From Caenorhabditis elegans (Eukaryota; Nematoda; Chromadorea; Rhabditida; Rhabditidae), in the NCBI RefSeq assembly GCF_000002985.6, contig NC_003284.9, positions 17,298,001-17,362,000 of the forward strand: a DNA stretch of 64,000 nucleotides, written 5' to 3'. How positions within the stretch are numbered: the stretch's first letter is position 1; each line of letters begins with the position of its first letter. Below are positions 8,356 through 20,634 of this stretch, in pieces. The notes under the pieces are model-generated. The model saw nothing but the letters and a program-made list of their open reading frames with translations. It was not told the DNA's origin and did no database searches. The position numbers and the translations under genes are program-made.

Positions 8356-11300
8356 ATATTGCATTATTGACTTTTACACCCCTACCCGCCAAAAATTCAC
8401 TTTTTGGCGTTTGTTATAGACCATTAACGGATTTGAATTGTTCGTTTGTTCCATTACACACGAATGGTTTAATTTTTAAAGCAGGACTTCCGAAAAAAGT
8501 TCTAAAACTGTTAAATTAAGATCGACCATATCGATTTTAACATAAAGCATATAGACATACCATGCTCTCAGATAAACTGAACCACGCACAAAACGCCTAC
8601 GAACCACGCAGGAGCCTGCCTGTCCCTATGTGGTTTTTGCGTGTTGTCTGGGTGGTTTGCTGACGACACATGCGTGATTTTCAAGCGTGACCTGGGGGTT
8701 CATAGCTGCCGGCGTGGCCTGAACTAATAGAGGACAGAGGGTTTAGAGTTTGGAGAGGGAGAGTAGACGACTGAGCAATATTCGATTATAGGGAGTACAT
8801 AAGAATTAAACAAACAAGCGTAGAATAATAATAATAATAATAATTTATTACGCTCGCTGGGAGACGTGAAGGAATACAGATTACAATAGTTATCATTTTA
8901 ATATTTTATTAACATTTTATTGAAATAACAATTTTAATCAAAAAAAAATCCGATGCTTTTTTAAACTGATAAATATAGATGGTAGCAATGACAAAAAATG
9001 CCAGGGATGCTTTCAGAAGCCGTGTCGGGCTAAGCTACATGTTACTATTGCGAGTATGAAAAACATCATACTCTCGAAATTTATCAATTGATCCTTGGAC
9101 TTTTTTGTTTCGCAAAGGCTGGCGGAGTTTACAAGCGTACGACGTGATTCAACTATTATTTAAAGCTTTATAAATAAGACAAAGATGAACATTTCGAATG
9201 CTAAATGCAAAAAGAATCAGCAAAAAAGCTCCCGGCCTGTCCTCTCTGCCAAAAAACGCCGTTGGAGGATCAATTACTAAATTTTGGCAGTACTGCTGTA
9301 TGCGGAGTTTTAGAAAATGTAATTTTCTACTCATTCTAAAATGGTCAATAAAGCGAACAAGGGAAAAATTTCAACTTAATCCCGGACTTCCGAATAAAAC
9401 TTATGTCATTTTAAAGAAGGCCTTCCCCCTACAAAAATTTTAGCAGCAGAGGAGCATTTTGAACTGGAAAAAAGTTGCTCTGAAAATTTTTCAGTGCATT
9501 TTTACAACTTTGAGTTCCGTAGAATGGCTTCAATTGTGATTTTTTATACTGATTTTTTATGATTTCTAGGATGCTAAGGGGCCGGCAAACACTCAGAATT
9601 TTTTTTGGAATTTTTGGAAATTTTTTGAATAAGTAACAAAATTTTTCAGTTAAAAATTTTTAAAATTTTTTAAAGACGAACTATTTGAGTTATTTGAAGC
9701 CAAAAAATAGGTGTTTCAACGGTATGAAAAAAATTTAAAATTAATTAAAATTTTTTGAGAACTGAAAATACCAATATTCGAAAAAAAATGGTCATGCGCG
9801 GTTGAACCCAAGACTTGAAAATAATAATCAATCTCGTTAACCATCTCGGATTATTGCTTATTTCTATTTTCGTGTGACCTCTGCAGATTTAATTTGGTGT
9901 AGTTCCTCTATCAGTCTTGTATCCCTACGAATTAATAAAACATAGGTCTTTTAGCCACTATAGAGTTGTAGTCTGATAATTTTGCACTGATTTTTTGCCA
10001 AACCAGCAATACATTGTGAAAACTTTAGAAAATACATTTATTACGTCCTGTGAAGTCGGTTCTAAGCTTTTCCCGTACGATGCACCATGTAAATGGTCGC
10101 TCAGAATCAACTGGAACTTTTCATCACATATCGAAAAAATACTGCAATTCAGATGTATACTGGTGAACACGGAATAAAAAGATGAACACGGACTAAATAC
10201 TGGTGAACACGGAGTAAACTTTAAAAATTTGAAAATTTGGGATTTTACTGGAATGATTGAAGACGTCTATAGCAGTACCCGATTAACTGCAAATCTTGTT
10301 CTCAACTGAAATAAATTGTTGTGATGTTGGAAGCATAAAAAAGATCTGGAGAAATGTGGAGTTGAAAGACTTGTACCATTTGGACCATTTGGTTCATCAA
10401 TTCGTTTTTGCATAATCATTTTCACTATCCCCGCATTACACATTCAATTATCAATAAAATTGTGTGAATATTTAATCTTTATTATTTCTTCCCCTTCCTT
10501 TCAAAATTTCCAGACGCATCGTTTTGGAGGCATATGACGATTTTCTTGTTACGATGACAATATGTGACTGGCAATCAAGCACAGATTTCAAAATAGTTTA
10601 ATTATCAAGCTTTTTTGTTAGGATTTTCAAGTTATGGTTGAGATCATGATACCTAAAATCATTTCAATGACACCTAAAATCATTTGTACGTATTTTTAAG
10701 ACTAAAACTGTATTTCCAAAGCATTACATACATGGTCAATTTTTGCCGAAACAAATTTTTCGTAAACTCGAACATTCACAAAAGCACAACCCCTCACCCT
10801 TCCTCAACCGTGCCAACTTTTTTCAATCTCGCAACATCTGCCATAAAATAACATAGATTTACTCGAGGACCCACCGTTTCCTCCGCGCCAACCATCCTGC
10901 GTCTCTCTTAATCACACACTGTATACAGTGACTCATAAATTGCAGTCATCATCTGCGAGACGCTTATGCACGCCCCATTCGCACTGTTTGGCACTTTTTC
11001 GTTTTCTCTATCTTTTATTATCACTGGCTGGCATATGTTTATGTTCATTGGCTTATGTCAACCACTAATTTTTTTTTGAAATCACAATACTTCTTTTGTT
11101 CTTCTTTTGATAGAGATCTTTTACATATATACCGTATAGCCCTCTAATAATCTTGCATCCATGCGACAGATTGATAATTTGTCCTTTTGAGAAGTAGTAT
11201 TGAAATATATAGATTTTTAACATCTTTTTATACATTCGTAAATAGTTCACTGTCTTGTTCTATTAAAAAAATTGATGAAACTTTTTTTTGTTGAAATTTA

Positions 11301-11530
11301 AAAACTACCATTGGAATCGCTGACAAAAATGTTGAATCACTAATTCGAGTTTCTAAAATCCACTTTTTAAGATTTGGAAATCTTATTCACTCACTCATAT
11401 CTGTCAATGTCGCACTCATATTTATCAATTTGCACGTAGTTAAAGCATATGTTAAAGGATGACTAACGGTATTGGGAATTTTTGAGCGTTATTGGCTTTA
11501 AGTGTACCGTAACAACGAAAAACGTGGGAT
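8356..11530. other. intergenic, no supported gene
   Basis: 8575-8770 is a GC-richer block with repeated ACCACGCA/TGCGTG phrases, followed by an (ATA)n microsatellite at 8826-8849. A short GGTGAACACGG repeat (three to four copies) lies at 10159-10216. The rest is AT-rich; its open frames lack family resemblance, and paired splice sites joining them are not evident. Confidence 0.45.
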
Positions 11531-11600
11531 AAACTACCACAATTTTTAATAAAACTACCACAATTTTTAATAAAACTACCACAATTTTCAATAAATTTAA
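11531..11600. repeat. 21-bp tandem repeat, about three copies
   Basis: AAACTACCACAATTTTTAAT plus one A is repeated at 11531, 11552 and 11573, with a T-to-C change in the last copy. Confidence 0.8.
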
Positions 11601-11933
11601 ATACAAATCAACTTCCAACATCCGCGACACGGAAAAGTGGACAACATTTTTTCAAATATTTTGAACAGCTAAAAAATTTTTGAGAAGATTAGTTTTGAAA
11701 TTTGTTTGATTGGGCCCATTCTAAGTTTATACAAGTCACTACTCCTCCTTTAATTTTGCACCCTCCAGTAGTTTTAAAGTAATGAACACTTAGTTATTAG
11801 CAATTGATAAACAAAACGTGGCATAGTAAGCTATTTGTGATATTTCTAATCATTACCTATATATAAAAAAATAGTGTCCGTTTGTTAACAAGTGACGTCA
11901 TAGCTTACAAAGGCAAGACGTTTTCGGCTGTTG

Positions 11934-12796
11934 GAGGGATATTAGTTTGGGGTTAGTAGGGGGATATGGGCGGGGTACTGTAGTAGTACTGTAGGAGTAC
12001 TGTAGGAGTACGGTAGGATTACTGTAGTTTAGGAAAAATTGAGTTTTTGTCTTTTGAAGAGATATAGGTTTGAGGTTAGTAGTGGGATATGGTCGGGGTA
12101 CTGTAGTAGTACTGTAGAGGTACTGTAGGAGTACTGTAGGATTACTGTAGTTTAGGAAGAATTGAGTTTTTGTCTTTTGAAGAGATATATGTTTGGGGTT
12201 AGTGGTGGGATATGGTCGGGGTACTGTAGTAGTACTGTAGAGGTACTGTAGGAGTACTGTAGGATTACTGTAGTTTAGGAAAAATTGAGCTTTTGTCTTT
12301 TGAAGAGATATAGGTTTGCGGTTAGTAGTGGGATATGGTCGGGGTACTGTAGTAGTACTGTAGGAGTACTGTAGGAGTACGGTAGGATTACTGTAGTTTA
12401 GGAAAAATTGAGTTTTTGTCTTTTGAAGAGATATAGGTTTGAGGTTAGTAGTGGGATATGGTCGGGGTACTGTAGTAGTACTGTAGAGGTACTGTAGGAG
12501 TACTGTAGGATTACTGTAGTTTAGGAAGAATTGAGTTTTTGTCTTTTGAAGAGATATATGTTTGGGGTTAGTGGTGGGATATGGTCGGGGTACTGTAGTA
12601 GTACTGTAGAGGTACTGTAGGAGTACTGTAGGATTACTGTAGTTTAGGAAAAATTGAGCTTTTGTCTTTTGAAGAGATATAGGTTTGCGGTTAGTAGTGG
12701 GATATGGTCGGGGTACTGTAGTAGTACTGTAGAGGTACTGTAGGAGTACTGTGGGATTACTGTAGTTTAGGAAAAATTGACTTTCCGTCTTTGGAA
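11934..12796. repeat. 123-bp tandem repeat rich in TACTGTAG, seven units
   Basis: Units begin with GAGATATAGGTTTG or close variants at 11934, 12059, 12182, 12305, 12428, 12551 and 12674. After the first unit the spacing is exactly 123 bp. Each unit contains five to six TACTGTAG/TACGGTAG phrases. Unit variants recur in the order A-B-C, A-B-C', so a 369-bp higher-order unit (12059-12427 and 12428-12796) has been duplicated on top of the monomer repeat. Confidence 0.9.
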
Positions 12797-12810
12797 GGGA
12801 AATTGGAAAC

Positions 12811-12970
12811 TTCGGGAAAATTCTGAAATGTTCCAGAACCTTCTGGGAATTTCTGGAAAATTCTAGAATGTTCCAGAACCTTCTGGAAAATTCTAGAAAA
12901 ATCTGGAATGTTCCAGAACCTTCTGGAAAATTCGAAAAAATTCTGGATTGTTCTAGAACCTTCTGGAAAA
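12811..12970. repeat. degenerate TTCTGGAA/TTCCAGAA repeat with heat shock elements
   Basis: Alternating TTCnnGAA blocks are repeated here. 12861-12888 contains six consecutive, perfectly spaced, alternating NGAAN pentamers (TTC-GAA-TTC-GAA-TTC-GAA with two-base spacers). 12901-12928 has five of six. This is the binding pattern for heat shock factor trimers. Confidence 0.85.
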
Positions 12971-12997
12971 TTTTTAAAAATGTTGCTGCGAGATCTT

Positions 12998-13145
12998 CGT
13001 GGCGAGACCCATCGTGGCGAGACCCATCATGGCGAGACCCATCGTGGCGAGGCCCATCGTGGTGAGACCCATCGTGGCGAGACCCACCGTGGTGAGACCC
13101 GTCGTGGTGAGACCCATCGTGGTGAGACCCGTCGTGGTGAGACCC
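12998..13145. repeat. 15-bp minisatellite, GAGACCCATCGTGGC type
   Basis: About ten tandem 15-bp copies, with C/T and A/G variants. Because 15 is a multiple of 3, long frames open through it (HRGET and WRDPS repeats). They are by-products of the repeat and not a credible gene. Confidence 0.85.
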
Positions 13146-13148
13146 AAA

Positions 13149-13494
13149 ATTTTGGCGGGAAATTTAAATTTTCTGTGAAAAATATTTTGGCGGGAAATTT
13201 AAATTTTCTGTGAAAAATATTTTGGCGGGAAATTTAAATTTTCTGTGAAAAATATTTCGGCGGGAAATTCAAATTTTCTGTGAAAAATATTTTGGCGGGA
13301 AATTTAAATTTTCTGAAAAAAATATTTTGGAGGGAAATTTAAATTTTCTGAAAAAAATATTTTGGAGGGAAATTTTAATTTTCTGAGAAAAATATTTTGA
13401 CGGGAAATTTAAATTTTCTGTGAAAAATATTTTGGCGGGTAATTTAAATTTTCTGAGAAAAAAATTTTGGAGGGAAATTTAAATTTTCTGAAAA
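13149..13494. repeat. 35-bp minisatellite, TTTTGGCGGGAAATTTAAAT type
   Basis: About ten tandem 35-bp units, each TTTTGGCGGGAAATTTAAAT followed by a TTTCTGTGAAAAATA segment, with substitutions in later copies (GGAGGG for GGCGGG). TTTTGGCGGGAAA resembles an E2F site (TTTSSCGC-like), which may be coincidence. Confidence 0.85.
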
Positions 13495-13520
13495 TTCTAA
13501 AATCCTGAAAATCTAGAAAG

Positions 13521-13849
13521 AAAATTCTGAAATGTTCCAGAACTTTCTAGAAAAATCGAGAAAATTCTGAAATGTTCCAGAACATTCTAGAAAAATCGAG
13601 AAACTTCTGAAATGTTCCAGAACTTTCTAGAAAAATCGAGAAAATTCTGGAATGTTCCAGAACTTTCTAGAAAAATCGAGAAAATTCTGAAATGTTCCAG
13701 AACTTTCTAGAAAAATCGAGAAAATTCTGGAATGTTCCAGAACTTTCTAGAAAAATCGAGAAAATTCTGAAATGTTCCAGAACTTTCTAGAAAAATCGAG
13801 AAAATTCTGAAATGTTCCAGAACTTTCTAGAAAAATCGATAAAATTCTG
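13521..13849. repeat. 40-bp minisatellite, each unit holding a heat shock element
   Basis: Eight units start at 13521, 13561, 13601, 13641, 13681, 13721, 13761 and 13801, with exactly 40-bp spacing. The core of each is TTCTGxAATGTTCCAGAACT followed by TTCTAGAA, which is six alternating pentamers. Units at 13645-13672 and 13725-13752 have all six perfect; the others have one mismatch (AAA for GAA). Together with 12811-12970 this makes one heat-shock-element-rich cluster. Confidence 0.9.
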
Positions 13850-16800
13850 TTTTTTTACTAAGTAAATATTCACTGTTTTTTATTCAGACCTTTGTAGTTT
13901 TATTCAGACCTTTGTAGTTCAAAAATAATTTAGTGGGTATTTTTTAACAAGGTAATATGAGATAAACTACCAAAAAATGCAATTTAATTATATTCCCACT
14001 GGGATCGCTTTCTTTGAGCAGAAAGTAGAAAATATTACGGAAAATGTTTCAAAAAGTTTAAAAATTTTTACAATTTACAGGCAAAGAAGTGGCGAAAAAT
14101 TATTTTTATATTTGAATTATGTTTTATTCAATTGTATATGTAAATATTGTGGAAGAAATTTTATTTTCGAAAAGCATTGATTATTTCGAGCTTTGGTGGC
14201 TTTCGATTGTTTCTGTTTTTCTGGTCATCTATTATCTCACTGATATCACTCCATTTGTTGTGGTGCTTTTCATGATTCATAAATTTTTGTTTTCATATGT
14301 GTACATGAATTACAATAAACATTTCATTTTGTTCGAATAAACTGATTGCTGAAGTGATTCATCCATGTTCTTTCACCCCATGTGTATCCCTTAAAACCAT
14401 CATAAAAAGCCTTCTCATTTTACTTTCCTCAGCTTCTTTTTCCTACACATACCCAAAAATAGTGCACAGCTGTTGGATTGTTGACGCGCAGAGCCAAGTG
14501 TTTATCGCAAGTGACAACATGCGCAATGTGGTGTGGTGTCTAACAGCAATTACTGTCAACATATCTCTTCTCGGAGCTTTTATAGGATTAAAAAAAACTT
14601 TTCTTACCATGTATGTCTAATTCAGAGCTTCAAAAACTCGAAAGGTTTCTTTAGTAAATGTTAATATAAGTTCTGAAACCGACGTGCCTCATATTTCATT
14701 TTTACTCCCAAATTTCCCCATCATCAAAATTATTGTCAAAATCTCCTACCCTCCTCCTACATTCCTTTGTAATTTTTTCTATTTCACTTTTCTCGCTTAT
14801 CACATGAAATATAGACACAATGTCATTAGAACTTCAGTGTAATGAGGGGGTGAGGTAAACGAGCAATGCGAAGCGAACTCAACCAGAAATGATTTATGAT
14901 GAACACTTCTCAAATGAGCGAAAATAAGCAAAAGCTAATGCATTCCGAGTCCTTCGTTGTGACTGAATGCACTGCTTTTTGAGTTGTGGAATTTGAGTAC
15001 TTTTTGTAGAACATTTTCAAACTATTGGTTGCAGAAGATTGAGCTTATAATCTTAAGCTCTTCAAGATCTGTTTAAAAAAATATTAATTTTCATTTGCTC
15101 ACTCTCATTTGCACAGCCCTGACAATCTTCCTTCAAGTTAGTTGGAAATCATATTCCTAACGCGCTTTGATGTATGCATGTTTCCATATGTTTTCTCTTT
15201 GTTTGGAATCAAATCAGAATCAACATCCCAGATTTTCTTCTGGATATATGTACATATTCGTTTTCTTTCTTTATATTTTACATCTTCATCTCCTTGACAT
15301 CAACATTAAAACCACCTGACTTGCCTTCTGTTTGAGGTAAGCACTAAGCCCATCTGATTATATCTGTTTACCTCACCAAATACTGCATTACTCTAATTTC
15401 TATAATATTATGTAAAACGAAAACAAGCGAGCTCTATATCTCCGATATACATATCAGTTTCCATATGACTTGTGTAACAAGTTGCTAGAGTTCTTGTCAG
15501 GTTTTGAAATTTGCACTTTCACTCATCATCCGCAAGCTCACAATTTTTGAAAATTTGTAACATTAAAATTTTGTGGTGCGGTTCAGGTTATACATCGGAT
15601 TTATCGGATATATGATAAACCTGAAAAGAACCAAAAGAGTTACGTAAAACTAACTTTTTGGGGAGGGTAGACTTATACAAGCATCCCTGTTTTCGAAATT
15701 TTTCACAATATTTCATTAAAAAAACAAAACTATTTCAACGTTGGCTAAGAAAAAATTTGGCTTGTGAATAATATATTAACCACAAACTTTTCTAAATCAA
15801 TCTTTCTCCTATGCATAGAATTAGCAGCTTGCATATCGTAAAAGTGCGGCGCAACAGTAATTTGAGTATGCACGTCCTCAAATGACATAGCATAAACATT
15901 ATCAGCGTTCAGCTATTTCTGGTTCTACCATCAAATCTCACCCCAACCCTTTACATCAGAACTCGTGAAGGTTTTAGAAATCTAAATGTAGAGTTACATG
16001 CACTCAGGACATATTAAAAACAGAAGTAGTATGTGCTGAGCTAATCTCCAGATTGAAATAAGATGAACGGATGAAGCGTGCTCAATGAGCAAAATTGGAA
16101 TATTAGGATTAAGATGAGAGGACTTTTGCTTTTTTGAAAAAATGGAGGTTAGAATTTTGGACTCCGAAGTTGATTGTATCTAGATAAACTCTGTAAAAAA
16201 TGTTTGCAACTTGTCATTTTTTGAAAGGTTGGAGTTTTTACTAATAATTGTTGAAGTACACATAATTAAATATTAATTAAAACAATTAAGTATCTAAGAA
16301 GTACTAAACGTTTAGCCGATTCTCGAAAGTGATCTAGTTAAAACTTTTAAAAGCCAATTGAACATTATTCGAAAAACATGAAAATTAGCATGAAAAAAAA
16401 ATTAACCTAATCAATGAAAAAAAAATTTTTTTTTTAATTTAAGCAAAAGTAGCCTAGTCAATGTAAAAACTCCAAATACCACCATAATATGCAGATTTTG
16501 ATAATAATTTAATAAAAATGAGTTCCCAGAAACATTATAAAAATTGAGAGTTTAGTGAGAAGTTAAATTAGGCTCTTTGGGATTTGTTTTAGTCTAGCAA
16601 AAGCATTCAAGCTTTTTCTCTCCCTTTAAAGATTCCTTTCTTACGAACAAACTCAACTTTTATTTTCTAGAAAATTCAAAATTGATCAGCAGAAATAAAG
16701 AAAAAAAAACGAGAACTCCGTTTAGATCTGATTGTTCTATTGAGAGAAAGTTGGAAGAGAAATAGGAAGGAAACGGATGGACCACCCATAGAGAATAAGT

Positions 16801-17891
16801 CGGCGGCGGAACATAATTGGGGGAACATGATGTGCATTTCCTCGTTTTCTACGTTTTTTTTTTCTTCGACTTCTTAGATATATCATCTCTTCCTGTGTCT
16901 TTTTCCCACTTCTTCGTTTCACTTCGAACGGGAAACGAAGGGCGGCGGCCCGAGAAGAACGAGTCACCCGATGGGCTGTGGCCACACATTGAAAAAGGAG
17001 AGGGCCGCTCTGAGTTGGGTGCTGCTGCTGTTGGTTGTGTCCCCCTTGTGTGCTCCTCAGCGAATGCTCCTTCACCGCCGTTTTCTTCTCGGCGTCTCGG
17101 CGATTTTGGTAAGCGGGACTCCGCGAATTTCGCAGTGTCTCGATACTGGCTCAAACCTCTTGCTCACACCCCCCATCTCCTTGTGTCTGTGTGCCACCCC
17201 TTCTATGGCCAGGGGGGGGGGGGCTACTCAATTCTTCTTCATCTTCTTCACTTCAGTTATTGCATCAACATGCAAATCGACTTTTGAAAATCCCCGCGCA
17301 GATGGTCCCCAACTTGTTTCAAGTGTACTTTTACTAGGTGTACCCTTTTTAAGCCTGAAATTTTTTGTTTTGCTCTTTCCTGCACTCTACAGTGTTGCTC
17401 ATACAGTTGCATTTCTTAAGAACTTATCAAAATTTTTACATTAATCAAAGAATGGAACTTTAAAAATTGAGAAATCCCGTAAAATTTTTTTGAGTGGGCA
17501 AAAGCTCTCAAAATTTTTTTTTCTGAAATTAAAAATTTTTCACTTGACTAATAATTTCTAATTGTCACACTTTTCTCTGAAAATCCACTTTTTTTTTCTA
17601 AAACCGTAGAATTTTTAAATTGTAAAATAAATTACGGGTTTTTTAAATCTTTTAAATTATTAATATCATTTTTCAAAATTTTATGAATGTTTACCTGATT
17701 TTTTTCAGCTGTTCAGAAAATCACTGTTCAATGAGAATGCTCCGAAGGATTAATTTTGAAGTTTACTTTCAAGATTTTTTAAATATGTGGTTTAAAGAAG
17801 TTTATTTATCAAAACTACACAACGCATTTTCAATTTACTGAAAATGCCAAAAAAAAAACCTGAAACTAAAATTGTACTTTTCATTATTTTT

Positions 17892-18060
17892 GGTGCTTGT
17901 GTATTACATGCCCTCATTTTTGAATTAAATTAAATGTTCATTGGTGGTTTATTTAATGATTCATTTCTAAGCCTACAAATACAAAAATATGCTACACGTT
18001 TTTATGTTTTCTAACTTAAAAAATTACTTTTAAAATGAGGGCATGTAATACACAAGTACC
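17892..18060. mobile_element. short inverted-repeat element (MITE-like)
   Basis: 17892-17920 (GGTGCTTGTGTATTACATGC then CCTCATTTT) is the near-perfect reverse complement of 18032-18060, with one mismatch in 29. About 110 bp of AT-rich spacer lies between. There is no coding capacity and no clear target duplication. Confidence 0.7.
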
Positions 18061-20581
18061 TTCGTTTTTTCAAGTTTTAAAAAAAATTTTGCCGGTTTAG
18101 AACACATATTTGTTAAAAAATTTATATGTTTTAACAGTGCTATTTTTTGTTAGCAGGGGTCTAACTCTATATTTAAAATGTTTTTTGAACGATAATTTTA
18201 ATTTTTGTTTTGTTTTCTATGTTTAAGTTCCCCCATTTCTCTCAATTTGAGAAACCTATCAGCTCGGAACAATTAAAAAAAAAACCTAAGAGCATCTGAA
18301 TGCGGGCTGCTCTTGAATAAAGTCGTTGACCGATACATTTTCCAATTTCTAATATTGCCTATTTCCAAACACCACCTATACCACCTGGTATTCTTCTAGA
18401 CCATCTCCGTCTGTTTACCCAAAATACGGCCATATATAACATGTTGTTTTCGAGTTTTGCTTTACTCTCGACACAAGCCGACTAACAAACGTAATAGGAA
18501 AACTATCAATTAGTCTGTGAGAGGCACGTACGCCCCCGGCTTTTCCCTTTTTTTCTGGAATTGGAGAAGAATCTTGAAACAGAAACGCTTAGAAATCCCG
18601 CTGATTTTTGCTGCTTCACATTTTCGCACCTGTGATTTATTGCCGAATCAGATTATGACAAAAAGCTGAAAAAAGGCTTCTTACTAACTCAATTTGCACC
18701 TATTGATGTTTCAGGTGACACGAAAAATCAGCTTTACTTTTTTTGTGTTTATTTTCAGTTGTTTGGTGAGAAATCTAAAAAGGGCACAACACTTATGTCA
18801 GATCACGCTTCATTTTGTTTTGATTGATGCTTCATAAGTTATGCATTATAATTTACATTTATTTTTAGTGTACTCTTGTCAGCTATGGAGGGAAAAAATA
18901 TATAGTTTTGTTAAGAATAGAGGGTAATCAACAATTTATTTCAGCCTCAGATCAGGTTTATGAAACCAGCCTAGTTTAGAGAGTTTAGAGTTTAGAGAGG
19001 TTAGTTTAAAGATTTTTTAATTATTCCAATTCCTTTCCCACATCTAAACACTTTAAATAAATGTCTATGAAAAAATTAACATCAGAAAACTAATACATAT
19101 AATATTAAGTTCCCTGTTCCAATCCAAAATGTGACCCATCCATTGTGAATGGGGCCAGGGACCTCCTGACGTACACATGCATTTCATCTCTTTTTTCTTT
19201 TCTAGCCCTTTCGTCCCTATCCGTCTTTGCAGAATGCCATCGCCCCATCTCCTAGAAAAGTATACACCCCCTCACTGAAAAATTGATGCTCCGTGGCGCT
19301 CCACACATTCACACACACACAGAAGTTTTTTTGCGTGTACCTCTTCCGTTTTGGAAGCTCTCTTGGGAGCCGCCCGCCTGTTCGTCAAATCATTTCATGC
19401 AACTTTAGCGCGCACACACCCCAATTGTATACACAATTTTCATTTAGAAGATCGCGTGTCGTTTTTTCTTTCAAGCATTTTCCTTTCGTTTCGAGTCCGT
19501 CGATTTGTAGCAATTTTGTTCATTTGTCTGATTTTGGCTGAGTTTGCACAAATACCAAATTTAAACCTTATATTGAGATATCTAGGCCACCCGTAGTGCA
19601 CAATTCCGATATTTAAAAAGAATCATTTTTGTGCATTTTTCACTCCACGAAATTTTATTTGCGCACACGCGCACACAAGCGCGCACATGTAAACCACAAA
19701 GTTCAGAGTAAACATGGAAATTCGCGAAATACCACAGGCTTGCTGCAATATGAAATAGCCTTAGGTCTCACTTTAATTTTCATTTTATTTCAAAACACAG
19801 TCGGTCATGTTATAGGTGAAAATCAATATACTTACTAAAGGTATAAATATTTACTTTTGAACTTAGATGGTGTACATTTTCATAGGTATTTGGTATCAGC
19901 TTCTTGACAAAATTGGCAGACTAACTTGGATCAGAAGTTGGCAACTCTTGGGCGAAACATTGACAAAACTTGGGCAAAACTAGCCTACTTTTGGCCCGGA
20001 TTTGGAAATTCTTGAACCAAATGAGTTTTGTGGCGTTTTAAACTTGCGAAAGACTGGCCCACGTTTGATCCAATTCAGGCTCAGCTTGAGAGCGTGACCG
20101 AAACAACGTCTTGCTCAAGTCGTGTCAAGGTCAAATCAAATTTTTTTTGGACCGAACTTAGATAATAAATTCCGCCAAATGACAAGTAAAACCGCGGTCT
20201 GAACGCTCTTGTGGTTTGAGAATTGTAAATTTACTGAATTACTACCACAAATTCATATTAAAAACAATGACATATCAGTCTACCTAGCATCTTTCTCCAT
20301 AAAACCCCTAAGCTCCGACGTTCTTTTATTTAGTATTTTCTTTATTGTGCCTGCATTAAAAACCTTACTTTTTTTCTGTTTCTATGCCAACACTTTCTTG
20401 CTCCGCTGCGTTTCCTTGGGAGACACCTGTTAACAAACCCCGCCCATATTTATTCTCTAGTCTGTCCGGTTTCTCTAGAAAATTCTTCTAGCTTTGTCGA
20501 TCAGATTCTTTTTCCCAAAAACCAACGTCACAAAATTTCTCGAATTCTGTGTGCTTCTCTCTCCAACGCCTCTATAATTTC

Positions 20582-20583
20582 AG
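20582..20583 (+). promoter_or_regulatory. probable trans-splice acceptor of the PTR gene
   Basis: TATAATTTCAG ends here and is followed by a 51-nt leader to the proposed ATG at 20635. Confidence 0.45.
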
Positions 20584-20634
20584 AGTGATTTGCGGGTTTG
20601 TGGCATGTGCTGAAGAGCAGTGGAGCAGTGTAGG

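Larger units (their letters stand above)
13850..20583. other. intergenic, no supported gene
   Basis: A duplicated 20-mer (TTTTATTCAGACCTTTGTAG) lies at 13879-13918. AT-rich frames at 13977-14620 carry no recognisable motif. 16800-17110 is GC-richer and holds a frame with a hydrophobic stretch (see findings), and a G12 tract sits at 17212-17223. An inverted repeat at 17892-18060 is listed separately. A GCGCACAC-type microsatellite lies at 19660-19690. The last few kilobases may include the 5' regulatory region of the PTR gene, but I can point to no specific site. Confidence 0.45.

Noticed and set aside
9780..9835. Possible tRNA T-arm (CGGTTGAACCCAAGACT)
   Set aside because: No acceptor stem, anticodon arm or D-loop pairing around it.
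12868..13213. Long plus-strand frames rich in HRGET and WRDPS repeats
   Set aside because: They arise because a 15-bp minisatellite keeps the frame open. There are no splice sites, start context or non-repeat protein sequence.
13977..14620. Three successive AT-rich frames, hydrophobic in part
   Set aside because: Phe/Ile/Tyr-rich composition follows from AT content; no family motif, and no in-phase GT-AG joining could be found.
16737..17154. Overlapping minus-strand frames of about 100 codons
   Set aside because: Low-complexity Arg/Lys/Ser-rich frames opposite a GC-rich segment; no splice structure, and two frames overlap, as expected for chance openness.
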